The notes beneath the pieces are model-generated. The model worked only from the letters and a program-made list of their open reading frames with translations, searched no databases and was not told the DNA's origin. A stretch of 35,351 nucleotides of DNA, from positions 1-35,351 of the forward strand of contig CALVMB010000011.1 of the NCBI GenBank assembly GCA_944341895.1, in the 5' to 3' direction. The position numbers and the translations under genes were made by a program. Shown one piece after another: positions 18,632-26,340 of the stretch; the first letter of the stretch is position 1, and each line of letters begins with the position of its first letter. The stretch is from an uncultured Clostridia bacterium. GTDB taxonomy: Bacteria > Bacillota > Clostridia > Christensenellales > Borkfalkiaceae.

Positions 18632-20887
18632 TCATGCCTGTTGTACGAAGGCGACGTCGTCGATGTAAACGACGGGTTCGGAGGATTCCGCCGCCGCCTG
18701 GCCGTCCACCCAAATTCTGGAAACTGTCAGTTGGAAGGTGCTGAGATCGGTCGGAACGTCGCATTCCACGCGGATCCATTCATTGAGCACGGGTTTTTCC
18801 GCAACGGTCACTCCGTCTGCTCGGTAGAATGCGGCATTTGCGGGCTTTTCGATGCTATACGCCCCGCTCTGCGCTGCGCCGTCTTTGACGCAGGGAACAT
18901 AGATCCAGAAACTCATGCGGGTCGCACCCTGCGCATCGATGTCCTTAGAAAACAAGCGGCTGACATCGAGCCAACTGTTGCTGCCCCACGCCTGCATCCG
19001 CAGCGAATATTCGCCGCCGTGCTTCTGCTCGGAAGAGATCTCCGCACGCGCACACCCCACATTGGTCAGCACGGCATCCGAAGGTTGTTCAAAATCGGCG
19101 ATCACGGGGTATTCGCGCGTACGCACGAACTTGACGTCGTCGATGTAGACGCTGAGCAGATCTTCCCCGAGTACTTCCGGCGTAAGTTGCTGTCCGTTCA
19201 CCCAGAACGATTCCACGATGACGGTCACTTCGGAAATGCCGTACTCGGGCAAATCGAATTCGATGCAGAACCAGGTGTTCAGCGGTATCGTGGTATACCA
19301 ATCCTGCGAAGAAGCACCCTGCTGGGTCACCAGAAGGCTGAGCGTTCCGTCCGCATTCATCTTGTACGCCTTCTGATTGGTCAGCGACGGCCCCTGATCG
19401 CTGCCGTCACGCAGGCGCACGGCCGCCTCGCCCGACTCGCCGTACGGTACATACATCCACATCATCGCGCGGGTCGCGCCGTTCGCGTTCGTCGCGCGGA
19501 AGATCTTAGAACCCGTGACCCACGTATTTGTGGGATACCCCGTCAGTTTCAGAGACCAATCGCCGCTGAATATCTGTTCCTGCGATCTCTCTGCGGACTT
19601 GCATGTCGACGTAGACACGACGTCTTCGGGGATCTCATAATTGGCGATCACGTCGCCATCGTGATATGTGACATATTTTTTGCCCTTGCTGCTCGGGCCC
19701 CAGTTATCGGCGAGGCTCTCTTCCAGCAAGGCATCGTCCGCGATGCACTGCACGTCGTCGATGTACACGGGAACTGCATGCAGCGCGTTGTTTCCGATGT
19801 CGATATCCCAGACGCCGAGGTTGACGCTGTACTCGCACAGATCCTGGAACGACGCGCGGTCGCTCGGCAGAACGCCGTCCGCACCCGCGATCACTTCCGT
19901 CGTATCGATCACCCAGCGGTACCACATTCCGTCCGAAAACTCATACAAGCCGTCGGTCTCTTCGCCCCAGCGGGGAAGGATCTCGTTGCCGCGTTCGTCG
20001 TAAAAACGGCTGTTGTACTGATTATCCTTGACCAGCACGGTCCCGTTGAACCCTGCCCCCTCGACATCAAAATAGACCCAGAAAGACAGGTATTTATACT
20101 GCGAATCGAGCAGAGTGGTGCATTCGCCGAACACCGCTTTGTCCGAGAACCAGTTGACATTCGGGCCGAACAGGTCTACTTTATACGAATAGTCGCCCGT
20201 ACGGGCATATTCGTCGCTGATCTCCGTGGCATACCACTCGTTGCTGAGCGGAACGCCGTGTTCGGCATCCAGTTTGGAGATGGCATGAACGTTGTATGTC
20301 GCTTCGGCACTGTTCCCCGAAGAATCCTGCGCCGTCACCTCGATGGTATAGATGCCCTGCGTGCTCAGGTCGAGGGTATTGCCCACGTTGTCCAGCACAA
20401 CGCCGTCACGCGAAACCGTGATCTGCGGGCGGATATCCTCTCCGCTGTTATCCTTGACGGTGATCTCGCTCAGATCGATGCTCCCGCCCTGCGGGGCAAA
20501 GATGTCCTTTGTAAGATCGGTCTCGATGGTCGGATCGGTCAGGTCGAAAATGTTGACGGTGCTCGTCTTGGTCTCCGTCTTGTTCCGCCCGTATTCGACG
20601 GTATAATAGATGGTATACGGATCCAGCGTGGTCGGAATAAAAGTATAGTCGGTCACGGTAACGGTATTGCCCGCGCTGTCCTTGACTTCGACATCTGCCT
20701 GGATCTTGTTGTCCCGACTGTCGATCGCGGTCACCCGTTCGATCACGTACACCGTTCCCACTTCGCCGTTGCCAGCCGCAGGAACTTCAAACTTTGTAAG
20801 CGTCGTATTGTCGCTGCACGCGGCCATAGCCGCAAACAGAACCGTTCCCAGGAACAACGCCGACAAAGTGAGCAAAATTTTTTTCAT
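18632..20887 (-). CDS. Multidomain lipoprotein: Ig-like domains plus three carbohydrate-binding-like repeats
   Basis: 751 aa. Signal peptide and lipobox MAAC (C24) anchor it to the outer face of the membrane. Two Ig-like domains (about 28-110 and 111-200; second one with VKDNSGEDIRP and TQGIYTIEVTAQDSSGNSAEATYNV) resemble the DUF5011/cadherin-like group. Three copies of a jelly-roll module of about 165-190 residues follow, each with a SxxxxKTGDYSxK-like strand, an RxMxFWxYVP strand and an end motif VYIDDVxF. This pattern is common in galactose-binding-like or CBM modules. No catalytic domain is seen. AAGGAGGG precedes the ATG at 20887; upstream ATGs lack sites. Likely captures glycan at the cell surface for the transport system downstream. 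Confidence 0.8.
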   Translation of the reverse strand: MKKILLTLSALFLGTVLFAAMAACSDNTTLTKFEVPAAGNGEVGTVYVIERVTAIDSRDNKIQADVEVKDSAGNTVTVTDYTFIPTTLDPYTIYYTVEYGRNKTETKTSTVNIFDLTDPTIETDLTKDIFAPQGGSIDLSEITVKDNSGEDIRPQITVSRDGVVLDNVGNTLDLSTQGIYTIEVTAQDSSGNSAEATYNVHAISKLDAEHGVPLSNEWYATEISDEYARTGDYSYKVDLFGPNVNWFSDKAVFGECTTLLDSQYKYLSFWVYFDVEGAGFNGTVLVKDNQYNSRFYDERGNEILPRWGEETDGLYEFSDGMWYRWVIDTTEVIAGADGVLPSDRASFQDLCEYSVNLGVWDIDIGNNALHAVPVYIDDVQCIADDALLEESLADNWGPSSKGKKYVTYHDGDVIANYEIPEDVVSTSTCKSAERSQEQIFSGDWSLKLTGYPTNTWVTGSKIFRATNANGATRAMMWMYVPYGESGEAAVRLRDGSDQGPSLTNQKAYKMNADGTLSLLVTQQGASSQDWYTTIPLNTWFCIEFDLPEYGISEVTVIVESFWVNGQQLTPEVLGEDLLSVYIDDVKFVRTREYPVIADFEQPSDAVLTNVGCARAEISSEQKHGGEYSLRMQAWGSNSWLDVSRLFSKDIDAQGATRMSFWIYVPCVKDGAAQSGAYSIEKPANAAFYRADGVTVAEKPVLNEWIRVECDVPTDLSTFQLTVSRIWVDGQAAAESSEPVVYIDDVAFVQQA

Positions 20888-20948
20888 CGATTTCCCTCCT
20901 TTCCCTGACTCAAGTTTCATGCGCTTTTTGTCACATTGAACTATGACC

Positions 20949-20954
20949 ATTATA
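20949..20954 (-). promoter_or_regulatory. Candidate -10 box of the lipoprotein gene
   Basis: TATAAT on the minus strand about 62 nt before the start codon. TTGAAA is 10 nt upstream of it, too close to serve as a -35, and no other -35 is good. An activator is likely needed. The surrounding stretch 20935-21045 is strikingly AT-rich for this window. Confidence 0.5.
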
Positions 20955-21054
20955 GCATAGTCCTTTTCAACACTAAAATGTTATTTTTTTACTTTTATTT
21001 GTCATTTCTTTCGAAATTGCACCGTTTATATGCAAAAAACACCCCGCGGTTTGG

Positions 21055-21146
21055 ACACAGGCGCGGGAGAACACAGGTGCGGGCGCAGGAGAACGCGGGT
21101 GCGGGAGAACACAGGTGCGGGCGCGGATGAACGCGGGTGCGGCGGC
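21055..21146 (+). repeat. Tandem 38-bp repeats upstream of the recombinase
   Basis: Two adjacent 38-bp units (21071-21108 and 21109-21146), each made of a 22-bp part beginning ACACAGGTGCGGGCGC and a 16-bp part beginning ACGCGGGTGCGG. A partial copy, ACACAGGCGCGGGAGA, precedes them at 21055-21070. Mismatches are few. They could be protein-binding iterons or a variable-number repeat. Confidence 0.75.
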
Positions 21147-21224
21147 ATACCGCGGGCATGCGCGCCATATGATAGCAACGGCGGAGCTTTACACATCCGC
21201 ACAGTAAAAAAAGGAACAACGCTT

Positions 21225-21419
21225 TTGACGCATTTCACCCTGCAACAACTGCAAGCCCGTTTCCGCGATTGCCCCGCCGCAACGTGCAACGCGCAGGCAG
21301 GCGGAAAACCGTTTGCCGTGACGCGGCATTTTACGGGCAGTGCCGATCTGCGCGCGCTCGCCGCGCAGATCGCGCGCGAACAGGCGGAACGGGAAACGGT
21401 ATGCCCGCCGACGCGCTGA
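21225..21419 (+). CDS. TnpW-like small protein
   Basis: 64 aa, starting at TTG with AAGGAA 8 nt upstream. No ATG fits without a low-complexity extension from the tandem repeats. The core, GKPFAVTRHFTGSADLRALAAQIAREQAERE, resembles the TnpW family (short proteins with a V-x-x-x-F motif and a C-terminal helix) found next to TnpX-type serine recombinases in Clostridia. Its 3' end overlaps the recombinase start by 19 nt, so the pair is coupled. TnpW function is not established. The family call rests on short similarity and context. Confidence 0.6.
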   Translation: MTHFTLQQLQARFRDCPAATCNAQAGGKPFAVTRHFTGSADLRALAAQIAREQAERETVCPPTR

Positions 21420-23026
21420 ACAGAACGGCACTGTATCTCCGCCTTTCGCGCGACGACGAAAAGGCGGGAGAATCGCTGTCCATCGAAAACCAGCGCGCCA
21501 TCCTGCGGCAGTACGCCTCCCAAAACGGAGGGCGCATCGTCGGCGAATACATCGACGACGGCTGGTCGGGCACCGACTTTGACCGTCCCGCGGTGCAGAG
21601 GCTGCTGCACGACGCCGAGAGAGGGACATTCGATACCGTGCTCGTCAAAGACCTGTCCCGCTTCGGGCGGAACTACATCTGCGTAGGGCAATATATCGAT
21701 TACATATTCCCTGCCTGCGGCATCCGTTTTATCGCCCTTGCGGACCGCGTGGACACTGCCGACCGCACAAGCGCAGGGATGGATATGATGCCCATCCTGA
21801 ACGTGTTCAACGAGTGGCACGCCGCCAATACGAGCAAGAAGATACGCGCCGTGCTGGAAGCCGACTGGAAACGGGGAAAATACACCAACTGGGCGTACCC
21901 CTACGGATACAGGGCGGGCACGGACGAGAACCGCACAGCGATCGTCGACGAAGAAGCGGCAAAAAACGTGCGCAGGATCTTCGACCTGCGCCTGCAGGGC
22001 TGTTCGGTGCGCGCGATCGCCAGAACGCTGACGGAGGAAAAGGTGCCCAATCCGACGGCGCACTACACGCGGCTGGACGGAAAAAGATCCGAGCGGCGCT
22101 GTTCGCCCTGCTGGTCTCCCAAGACGGTCGCCGCCATTCTGAAAGACAGCACATATATCGGAACGATGACCCAACACCGCACGGCGCGCTTTTCCTACAA
22201 AAATCATGCAGCGGTGCGCATTCCCGCAGAAGAACATTTCGTAAAGGAAAACGCGCACCAGGCCATCGTGGACCGCGAGACCTTTGCAAAGGTGCAGGCG
22301 ATCGGCAACGGCGTCTCGCGCGGCAGAGCAGACCGAACAGAGCAGGTGCATGCCCTTTCGGGGCTTTTGTTCTGCGCGGACTGCGGAAAAAAATTAAAAT
22401 ACAAACGCGGCCGCCGCGCACGGGGTGCGGGAGGCGGGTATTACCTGTGCCGCACCTATGCGGACCTCGGCAAAAAGCACTGCTCCTCGCATGCCCTCTC
22501 CGAACGGCAGATCGAAAGCCTGCTGTTGCAGGATATCCGCTCCATGCTCGGCGAGGTGCCGCTGGACGAGCGGAAAGAGGCGGAGCGCTTTCGGCGGCGG
22601 GCGGCGGACCGCGGCAAACAGACAGAAGAATGCGGCGAAAAACACATCCACGCGCTCCGCGGCAGGCTCGCGGAACTGGATAAACTCATCAAAGCCGCCT
22701 TCGAAGACAAGGTGAAGGGAACCCTGCCCGAATGCGTGTGCCGCGATCTCTGCGAACAGTACCGCGCAGAGCGCGAACGCGCGGAAAGCGTGCTCCGAGC
22801 GGCGGAAGAACGGCGCAGCGCGGAAACGGCGGACAGTGCGGACGCCGAAGAGTACATAAAACACCTTCGGCACGCCCTGCGTTTCGGGCGGCTGACGCGC
22901 GAAATCTGCCTGCAACTCGTCCGCTTTATCGTGGTCGGCGAAAAACCCGCGGACGGCGGGGCTCGGCAGATCCATATCTATTATCATTTTTCCCCGCCCG
23001 ATCTGCCGCCTCCCGAAAACCGCTGA
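21401..23026 (+). CDS. Large serine recombinase (TnpX-like)
   Basis: 541 aa. N-terminal resolvase domain with the catalytic serine S16 in YLRLSRDDE, then SIENQRAILRQYA, DDGWSGTDFDRP and the arginine-rich VLVKDLSRFGRN. A recombinase domain (GYRAGTDENRTAIVDEEAAKNVRRIFDL, WSPKTVAAILKDSTYIG) is followed by a zinc ribbon (LFCADCGKKL...YLC...HC), a coiled-coil stretch (about 430-480, KHIHALRGRLAELDKLIKAAFEDK) and a C-terminal segment. All key residues are present and the frame is intact, so it is probably active. The start at 21401 avoids a GC-rich extension. Proposed to act on the att sites at 10283 and 26409. Confidence 0.93.
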   Translation: MPADALNRTALYLRLSRDDEKAGESLSIENQRAILRQYASQNGGRIVGEYIDDGWSGTDFDRPAVQRLLHDAERGTFDTVLVKDLSRFGRNYICVGQYIDYIFPACGIRFIALADRVDTADRTSAGMDMMPILNVFNEWHAANTSKKIRAVLEADWKRGKYTNWAYPYGYRAGTDENRTAIVDEEAAKNVRRIFDLRLQGCSVRAIARTLTEEKVPNPTAHYTRLDGKRSERRCSPCWSPKTVAAILKDSTYIGTMTQHRTARFSYKNHAAVRIPAEEHFVKENAHQAIVDRETFAKVQAIGNGVSRGRADRTEQVHALSGLLFCADCGKKLKYKRGRRARGAGGGYYLCRTYADLGKKHCSSHALSERQIESLLLQDIRSMLGEVPLDERKEAERFRRRAADRGKQTEECGEKHIHALRGRLAELDKLIKAAFEDKVKGTLPECVCRDLCEQYRAERERAESVLRAAEERRSAETADSADAEEYIKHLRHALRFGRLTREICLQLVRFIVVGEKPADGGARQIHIYYHFSPPDLPPPENR

Positions 23027-23110
23027 GCCGCCCGCTCTGCTTTTGCGATCCCCCGACCGTATGCAAACGCAAGCGGCGCTCTGTCGCATTTGCGGCAGAG
23101 CGCCTGGCAT

Positions 23111-23151
23111 AAAAAGTGCGCCGCGCCTCCCCTTCCGTGGAGGCGCGGCGC
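23111..23151 (-). terminator. Terminator of the phosphodiesterase operon
   Basis: A perfect 13-bp GC stem (23118-23130 with 23139-23151) followed on the minus strand by AC and TTTTT (A-run 23111-23115), 20 nt beyond the leftward stop. A second hairpin, GCGCTCTG...CAGAGCGC (23076-23103), lies on the recombinase side without a U-tract. Confidence 0.85.
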
Positions 23152-23171
23152 CGTCCGTTTGTTCCGCCGCC

Positions 23172-24488
23172 CTATCGTCCTGCCCGCTTTTCCCGCAAAA
23201 GATCGGTGCGCGCCGTTCCGTCGCAATCGTAAAACGCGATGCCCAGCGCCGCCGCCAGCGTGGGCGCGAGGTCGCAGATGTGTCCTTTCGGCCCGACGTA
23301 ATTTTCCCGAAATGCGGGACCTTTGGCGCAGAACACGGGCTGCGGGCCCTTTTCCGGCATGTGCCCGTGCGTTGCCCAACCCTGCCGATAATCGGAGCGG
23401 TCCCTGCGGCGCGCAACGCTCGGATGCCCGGGATCGTCGCCGAACCCCGTAAATCCGTCCGTTTCGATGACAAAGGAAAAATCTCCCCACAGTCCGTACC
23501 GCTCCCGCGACTGCGCGGCGTCCAGGATCTCCCCGAACCCGCACAGCCCGTCCTGCGCCATCGCGGCAAGGGTGCTCCCGACCTGCCTGCGGAACGCCTC
23601 GTCCTGCGGGTCGCGCAGCAATACAAACGCGGAAAACCCGCTCGAGACCGACCATGCCTTCCAGTCGCGCACGTTGCCCTGTTTGTCCGCTTCGATCCAG
23701 CCCAGATCGGCAAACAGCGCGTTGACGTTGACCATCCGCTTCATGTCCATCTGCCCGTGGTCGCTGACAAGGAGAAAATTGAACCTGCCCGCATACCCCG
23801 CCGCCTCCATCGCGCGGCAGACGGTGCCGATCATGTCATCCGTTTCGCGCACGGCGCGCGAAACTTCTTCCGCAAACACGCCGTATCCGTGCCGCGCGTC
23901 GTCCACGTTGGCGGGGTGGATGAGCGTCAGATCGGGCGCGTGGCGGCGGATGATCTCCGCCGCGCAGTCGGCGACAAAATAGTCGCAGTGCGGGTGGTCG
24001 CCCGTGCGCACCATCTCCCGCGCGTACAGGCGCGCGATCTCCTGCATCTCCGCCGAAGAGCCCTGCGTCGCCAACGCCTCGTCAATGGGGAGATCGGGCG
24101 CACAGCCCGGCCATTCGTTCATCAGAAAATCGACGTCGGGGTGGTTGCCAGTGACCGGCCAGAACACGCTCGCCGTCGTAAGTCCCGCCCGCTTTGCCGC
24201 CGTAAAGATGTCGGGGCGGAGCACCTTGTCGCGCGTCAGGACCCATGGATGATCGGACACGGCGGGTTCCAGTTTTTCGAAGTTGCAGAGAATACCCGTC
24301 TTCCCCGGCAGACAGCCCGTCGCCATCGACGTGTGTGCCGCATAGGTGACCGAGGGGTACACCGAGAGCATGCTCTCGGTGCGCGCGCCGCCCTCCACAT
24401 ACCTTTGGTAGTTCGGCAACGTTCTGAGAAGCTGCAGATCTTCCGTGACCAGCGCGTCCGCCGACATCACGATAAATTTTTCGTTCAT
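23172..24488 (-). CDS. Alkaline-phosphatase superfamily phosphodiesterase/nucleotide pyrophosphatase-like
   Basis: 438 aa, no signal peptide. Belongs to the type I phosphodiesterase/nucleotide pyrophosphatase group: metal ligand D11 in MSADAL, nucleophile T48 in YPSVTYAAHTSMATG, HPANVDDARHGYG, the SDHGQMD metal site and the C-terminal THGHMPE histidine. All canonical metal ligands appear present, so hydrolysis of a phosphodiester, pyrophosphate or phosphonate bond is likely; the substrate is unknown. GGGAGGTT precedes the ATG at 24488; the longer frame to 24746 is low-complexity. Second gene behind the HAD phosphatase, 151 nt apart, on the same strand. Confidence 0.88.
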   Translation of the reverse strand: MNEKFIVMSADALVTEDLQLLRTLPNYQRYVEGGARTESMLSVYPSVTYAAHTSMATGCLPGKTGILCNFEKLEPAVSDHPWVLTRDKVLRPDIFTAAKRAGLTTASVFWPVTGNHPDVDFLMNEWPGCAPDLPIDEALATQGSSAEMQEIARLYAREMVRTGDHPHCDYFVADCAAEIIRRHAPDLTLIHPANVDDARHGYGVFAEEVSRAVRETDDMIGTVCRAMEAAGYAGRFNFLLVSDHGQMDMKRMVNVNALFADLGWIEADKQGNVRDWKAWSVSSGFSAFVLLRDPQDEAFRRQVGSTLAAMAQDGLCGFGEILDAAQSRERYGLWGDFSFVIETDGFTGFGDDPGHPSVARRRDRSDYRQGWATHGHMPEKGPQPVFCAKGPAFRENYVGPKGHICDLAPTLAAALGIAFYDCDGTARTDLLREKRAGR

Positions 24489-24639
24489 GGAACCTCCCTT
24501 GCGGCAAACACATTCTGCCCCGAACACGTTTTTTGTGCGCACTGCCGCGCGGCTTCTGCCGCCCCGATCGGGCGAAACATAGCAGCCCGCGGCGTTCGTT
24601 CCCGCCGCATTCCTGCCCGGGGCGCTTGCGGAGCGCCGC

Positions 24640-25311
24640 TCAGACGGAAGGGCGCGCGCCGTCCGCCCTTTGCACGATGTCCGCGATCTCGCACATGCGG
24701 TGCGCCCTGTAGGTGCACTGCGCGTACGTCTGCTGCAATTTTGCATACGGCGCGGCGTCGTACCCGATGCAGGGAATGCCCGCCGCGGCCGCCGCTTTCG
24801 CGCCCGTATCCGAATCCTCCACGGCGAGCGTCTCGTCCGCCGCCGCGCCGCACAGCGCCAGCGCGCGCAGGTATACGTCGGGCGCGGGTTTCGCGTGCGC
24901 TACCTCGTCGCCGCACGCAACGGCATCGAAATATTCCCGCAGACCTGTCAGCCTGAGGATGTGTTCCACATAGTTGCGATCGGACGAAGACGCGACCGCC
25001 GTCCGGATGTTCCTGTTCCGCAGAAACACGAGCAGATCGCGCAGGCCCTCGGACGGACGCAACGCCGAACGTTCCGCGATGTCCATCAATACATCGAATT
25101 CCCGCACCGTGAGTTCGTCCGCCGTATACGGAAGCGCATACCGCGAGACGACTTCCCCCCAGAACGTGCGCTTACTGCGCCCGATGGCGCGGGGAGAGAT
25201 CGTCTCCACGTCCAGTTTCAGATCGGTCAGGAGCACGTTCCGCGCCTTTTCGTGCAGCGGTTCGGTGTCCGCGATGACGCCGTCCATATCGAATATCACA
25301 GTTCTGATCAT
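24640..25311 (-). CDS. HAD-superfamily phosphatase / beta-phosphoglucomutase-like
   Basis: 223 aa, HAD subfamily IA with an alpha-helical cap. Motif I is FDMDGVIADTEPLH (nucleophile D8, general acid D10), motif II ASSSD, motif III lysine in HAKPAPDVYL and motif IV VEDSDTGAKAA. This combination fits beta-phosphoglucomutase-like and sugar-phosphate phosphatases. The start at 25311 begins at the conserved IRTVIFDMDGV strand; the ribosome binding site is weak (AAGGAA 13 nt away). Strong promoter upstream, divergent from the DeoR regulator, which suggests sugar-phosphate metabolism under that regulator. Confidence 0.88.
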   Translation of the reverse strand: MIRTVIFDMDGVIADTEPLHEKARNVLLTDLKLDVETISPRAIGRSKRTFWGEVVSRYALPYTADELTVREFDVLMDIAERSALRPSEGLRDLLVFLRNRNIRTAVASSSDRNYVEHILRLTGLREYFDAVACGDEVAHAKPAPDVYLRALALCGAAADETLAVEDSDTGAKAAAAAGIPCIGYDAAPYAKLQQTYAQCTYRAHRMCEIADIVQRADGARPSV

Positions 25312-25411
25312 AACCGCACCAAATTTCCTTTGCAACGGGCACGTATGCGGGCGCATCGGCGCCCGCACCGCGGCGGCAGACATACAAAATCGCCGTCCCC
25401 GTTTCCGCGCC

Positions 25412-25440
25412 ATTATACGGCCCGTGATCGTTTTTGTCAA
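25412..25440 (-). promoter_or_regulatory. Promoter of the HAD-phosphodiesterase operon
   Basis: Minus strand TTGACA (25440-25435) and TATAAT (25417-25412) with a 17-nt spacer: a perfect sigma-A match. The leader is about 95 nt. Confidence 0.88.
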
Positions 25441-25446
25441 TATCGG

Positions 25447-25514
25447 CGCGCATTGTTGCGCGTTTTGCTCATATATTGATCGATCCACGGATAAAAAACA
25501 ATCATACCGATCAA
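25447..25514. promoter_or_regulatory. Candidate operators between divergent promoters
   Basis: Two inverted repeats lie between the leftward and rightward promoters: CGCGCA-TTGT-TGCGCG (25447-25462), directly upstream of the leftward -35, and TTGATCG (25477-25483) with CGATCAA (25508-25514). DeoR-family proteins often bind such repeats near their own gene; binding here is inference. Confidence 0.45.
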
Positions 25515-25542
25515 AATAATTTGCATTCTCTGCACGCGGCGG

Positions 25543-25571
25543 TTGACAAGCAAGCGGCCATGCAATATAAT
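25543..25571 (+). promoter_or_regulatory. DeoR-family regulator promoter
   Basis: TTGACA (25543-25548), 17-nt spacer, TATAAT (25566-25571): a perfect match, 20 nt before the start codon, so the leader is only about 13 nt. Confidence 0.88.
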
Positions 25572-25590
25572 TTTACACAGGGAGGGGCGT

Positions 25591-26340
25591 ATGCAGACTT
25601 CGGCGCGGGAAACCGAGATCCTGAAAATTCTGGACAAAAACTACAGCGTGAGCATCAAAGAACTCGCAAAAACGCTCTTTGCCAGCGAACCGACCATCCG
25701 TCGGGATCTGAGCAGGCTGGAAGAGAAAAAACTGGTCATCCGCACGCACGGCCGCGTGATCGCCAACCCGATCGCCGCGGACGCGAACATCGCGCTTTCC
25801 GCGCGGGAACAGCAGATGTACGGCGTGAAACGCGCGCTTGCCGAAGCCGCCGCGGCGCTCGTTGCCGACGGATCAGTCATCATGCTGGACGCCTCCACCA
25901 CGGCGTCGCATCTCGTCCGATATCTGGAAAAGCGCAGCGAGATCATCGTCATCACCAGCGGGATCAAGACGGCATACATGCTCGGGCAGACCAATATCAA
26001 ATTCATCTGTACGGGCGGGGAAGCCATCAATGCATCCTATTCGTTGATCGGGCCTTCCGCCCTGCACACCGTCGGAACGTACAATGCGGACATCTGCTTT
26101 GTTTCCTGCCACGGCCTGTCGCCCGAAGGGCATGTGACGGACACCTCCGTGCCCGAAAATGAGGTGCGCCGCGCCATCCTGCGGCAGTCGAAGCGCAAAG
26201 TACTGCTTCTGGACAGTACCAAGATCGGGAACGGATGCTGGCACAATCTATGCGACGTCTCCGAATTCGACGACGTCGTCTGCAACGCGCCTCTGCCAGA
26301 CGGGCTGCAGAACAAAGTAAGGCATTTTATCCTTGCATGA
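25591..26340 (+). CDS. DeoR/GlpR-family transcriptional regulator
   Basis: 249 aa. The N-terminal winged helix-turn-helix reads VSIKELAKTLFASEPTIRRDLSRLEEKKLVIRTHGRV (about 18-54), the classical DeoR signature. The C-terminal effector domain starts near IMLDASTTASHLVRYL and contains ICTGGEAINASYSLIGPSA and KVLLLDSTKIG, which in this family bind a phosphorylated sugar. The start at 25591 has GGAGGG 5 nt upstream; the in-frame ATG at 25543 would overlap the promoter. Divergent from the HAD-phosphodiesterase operon, its likely target. Its stop overlaps an ATG of the collagen-derived frame by chance, because the proposed element end is only 69 nt away. Confidence 0.92.
   Translation: MQTSARETEILKILDKNYSVSIKELAKTLFASEPTIRRDLSRLEEKKLVIRTHGRVIANPIAADANIALSAREQQMYGVKRALAEAAAALVADGSVIMLDASTTASHLVRYLEKRSEIIVITSGIKTAYMLGQTNIKFICTGGEAINASYSLIGPSALHTVGTYNADICFVSCHGLSPEGHVTDTSVPENEVRRAILRQSKRKVLLLDSTKIGNGCWHNLCDVSEFDDVVCNAPLPDGLQNKVRHFILA

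Larger units (their letters stand above)
20888..21224. other. Intergenic region between divergent lipoprotein and recombinase units
   Basis: 337 bp. From left to right: the lipoprotein ribosome binding site and -10 box, an AT-rich block (about 20960-21040), GC-rich tandem repeats (21055-21146), and the weakly promoter-like TATGAT at about 21169 ahead of the tnpW-like gene. No convincing coding sequence is present. Confidence 0.6.

Noticed and set aside
21055-21146. CRISPR-like repeats before the recombinase
   Set aside because: Tandem repeats with no spacers and no cas genes.
21030-21224. N-terminal extension of the tnpW-like frame to ATG 21030
   Set aside because: The extension is translated tandem repeat, low in complexity and without a ribosome binding site. 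TTG 21225 has AAGGAA at good spacing.
21029-23067. A small element containing only the tnpW-like gene and the recombinase, bounded by TATGCAAA at 21029-21036 and 23060-23067
   Set aside because: The 8-bp match is the only support and can be chance. The TA-centred sites at 10283 and 26409 have two symmetric dyads and restore a reading frame, so they are preferred. It remains a minor alternative.
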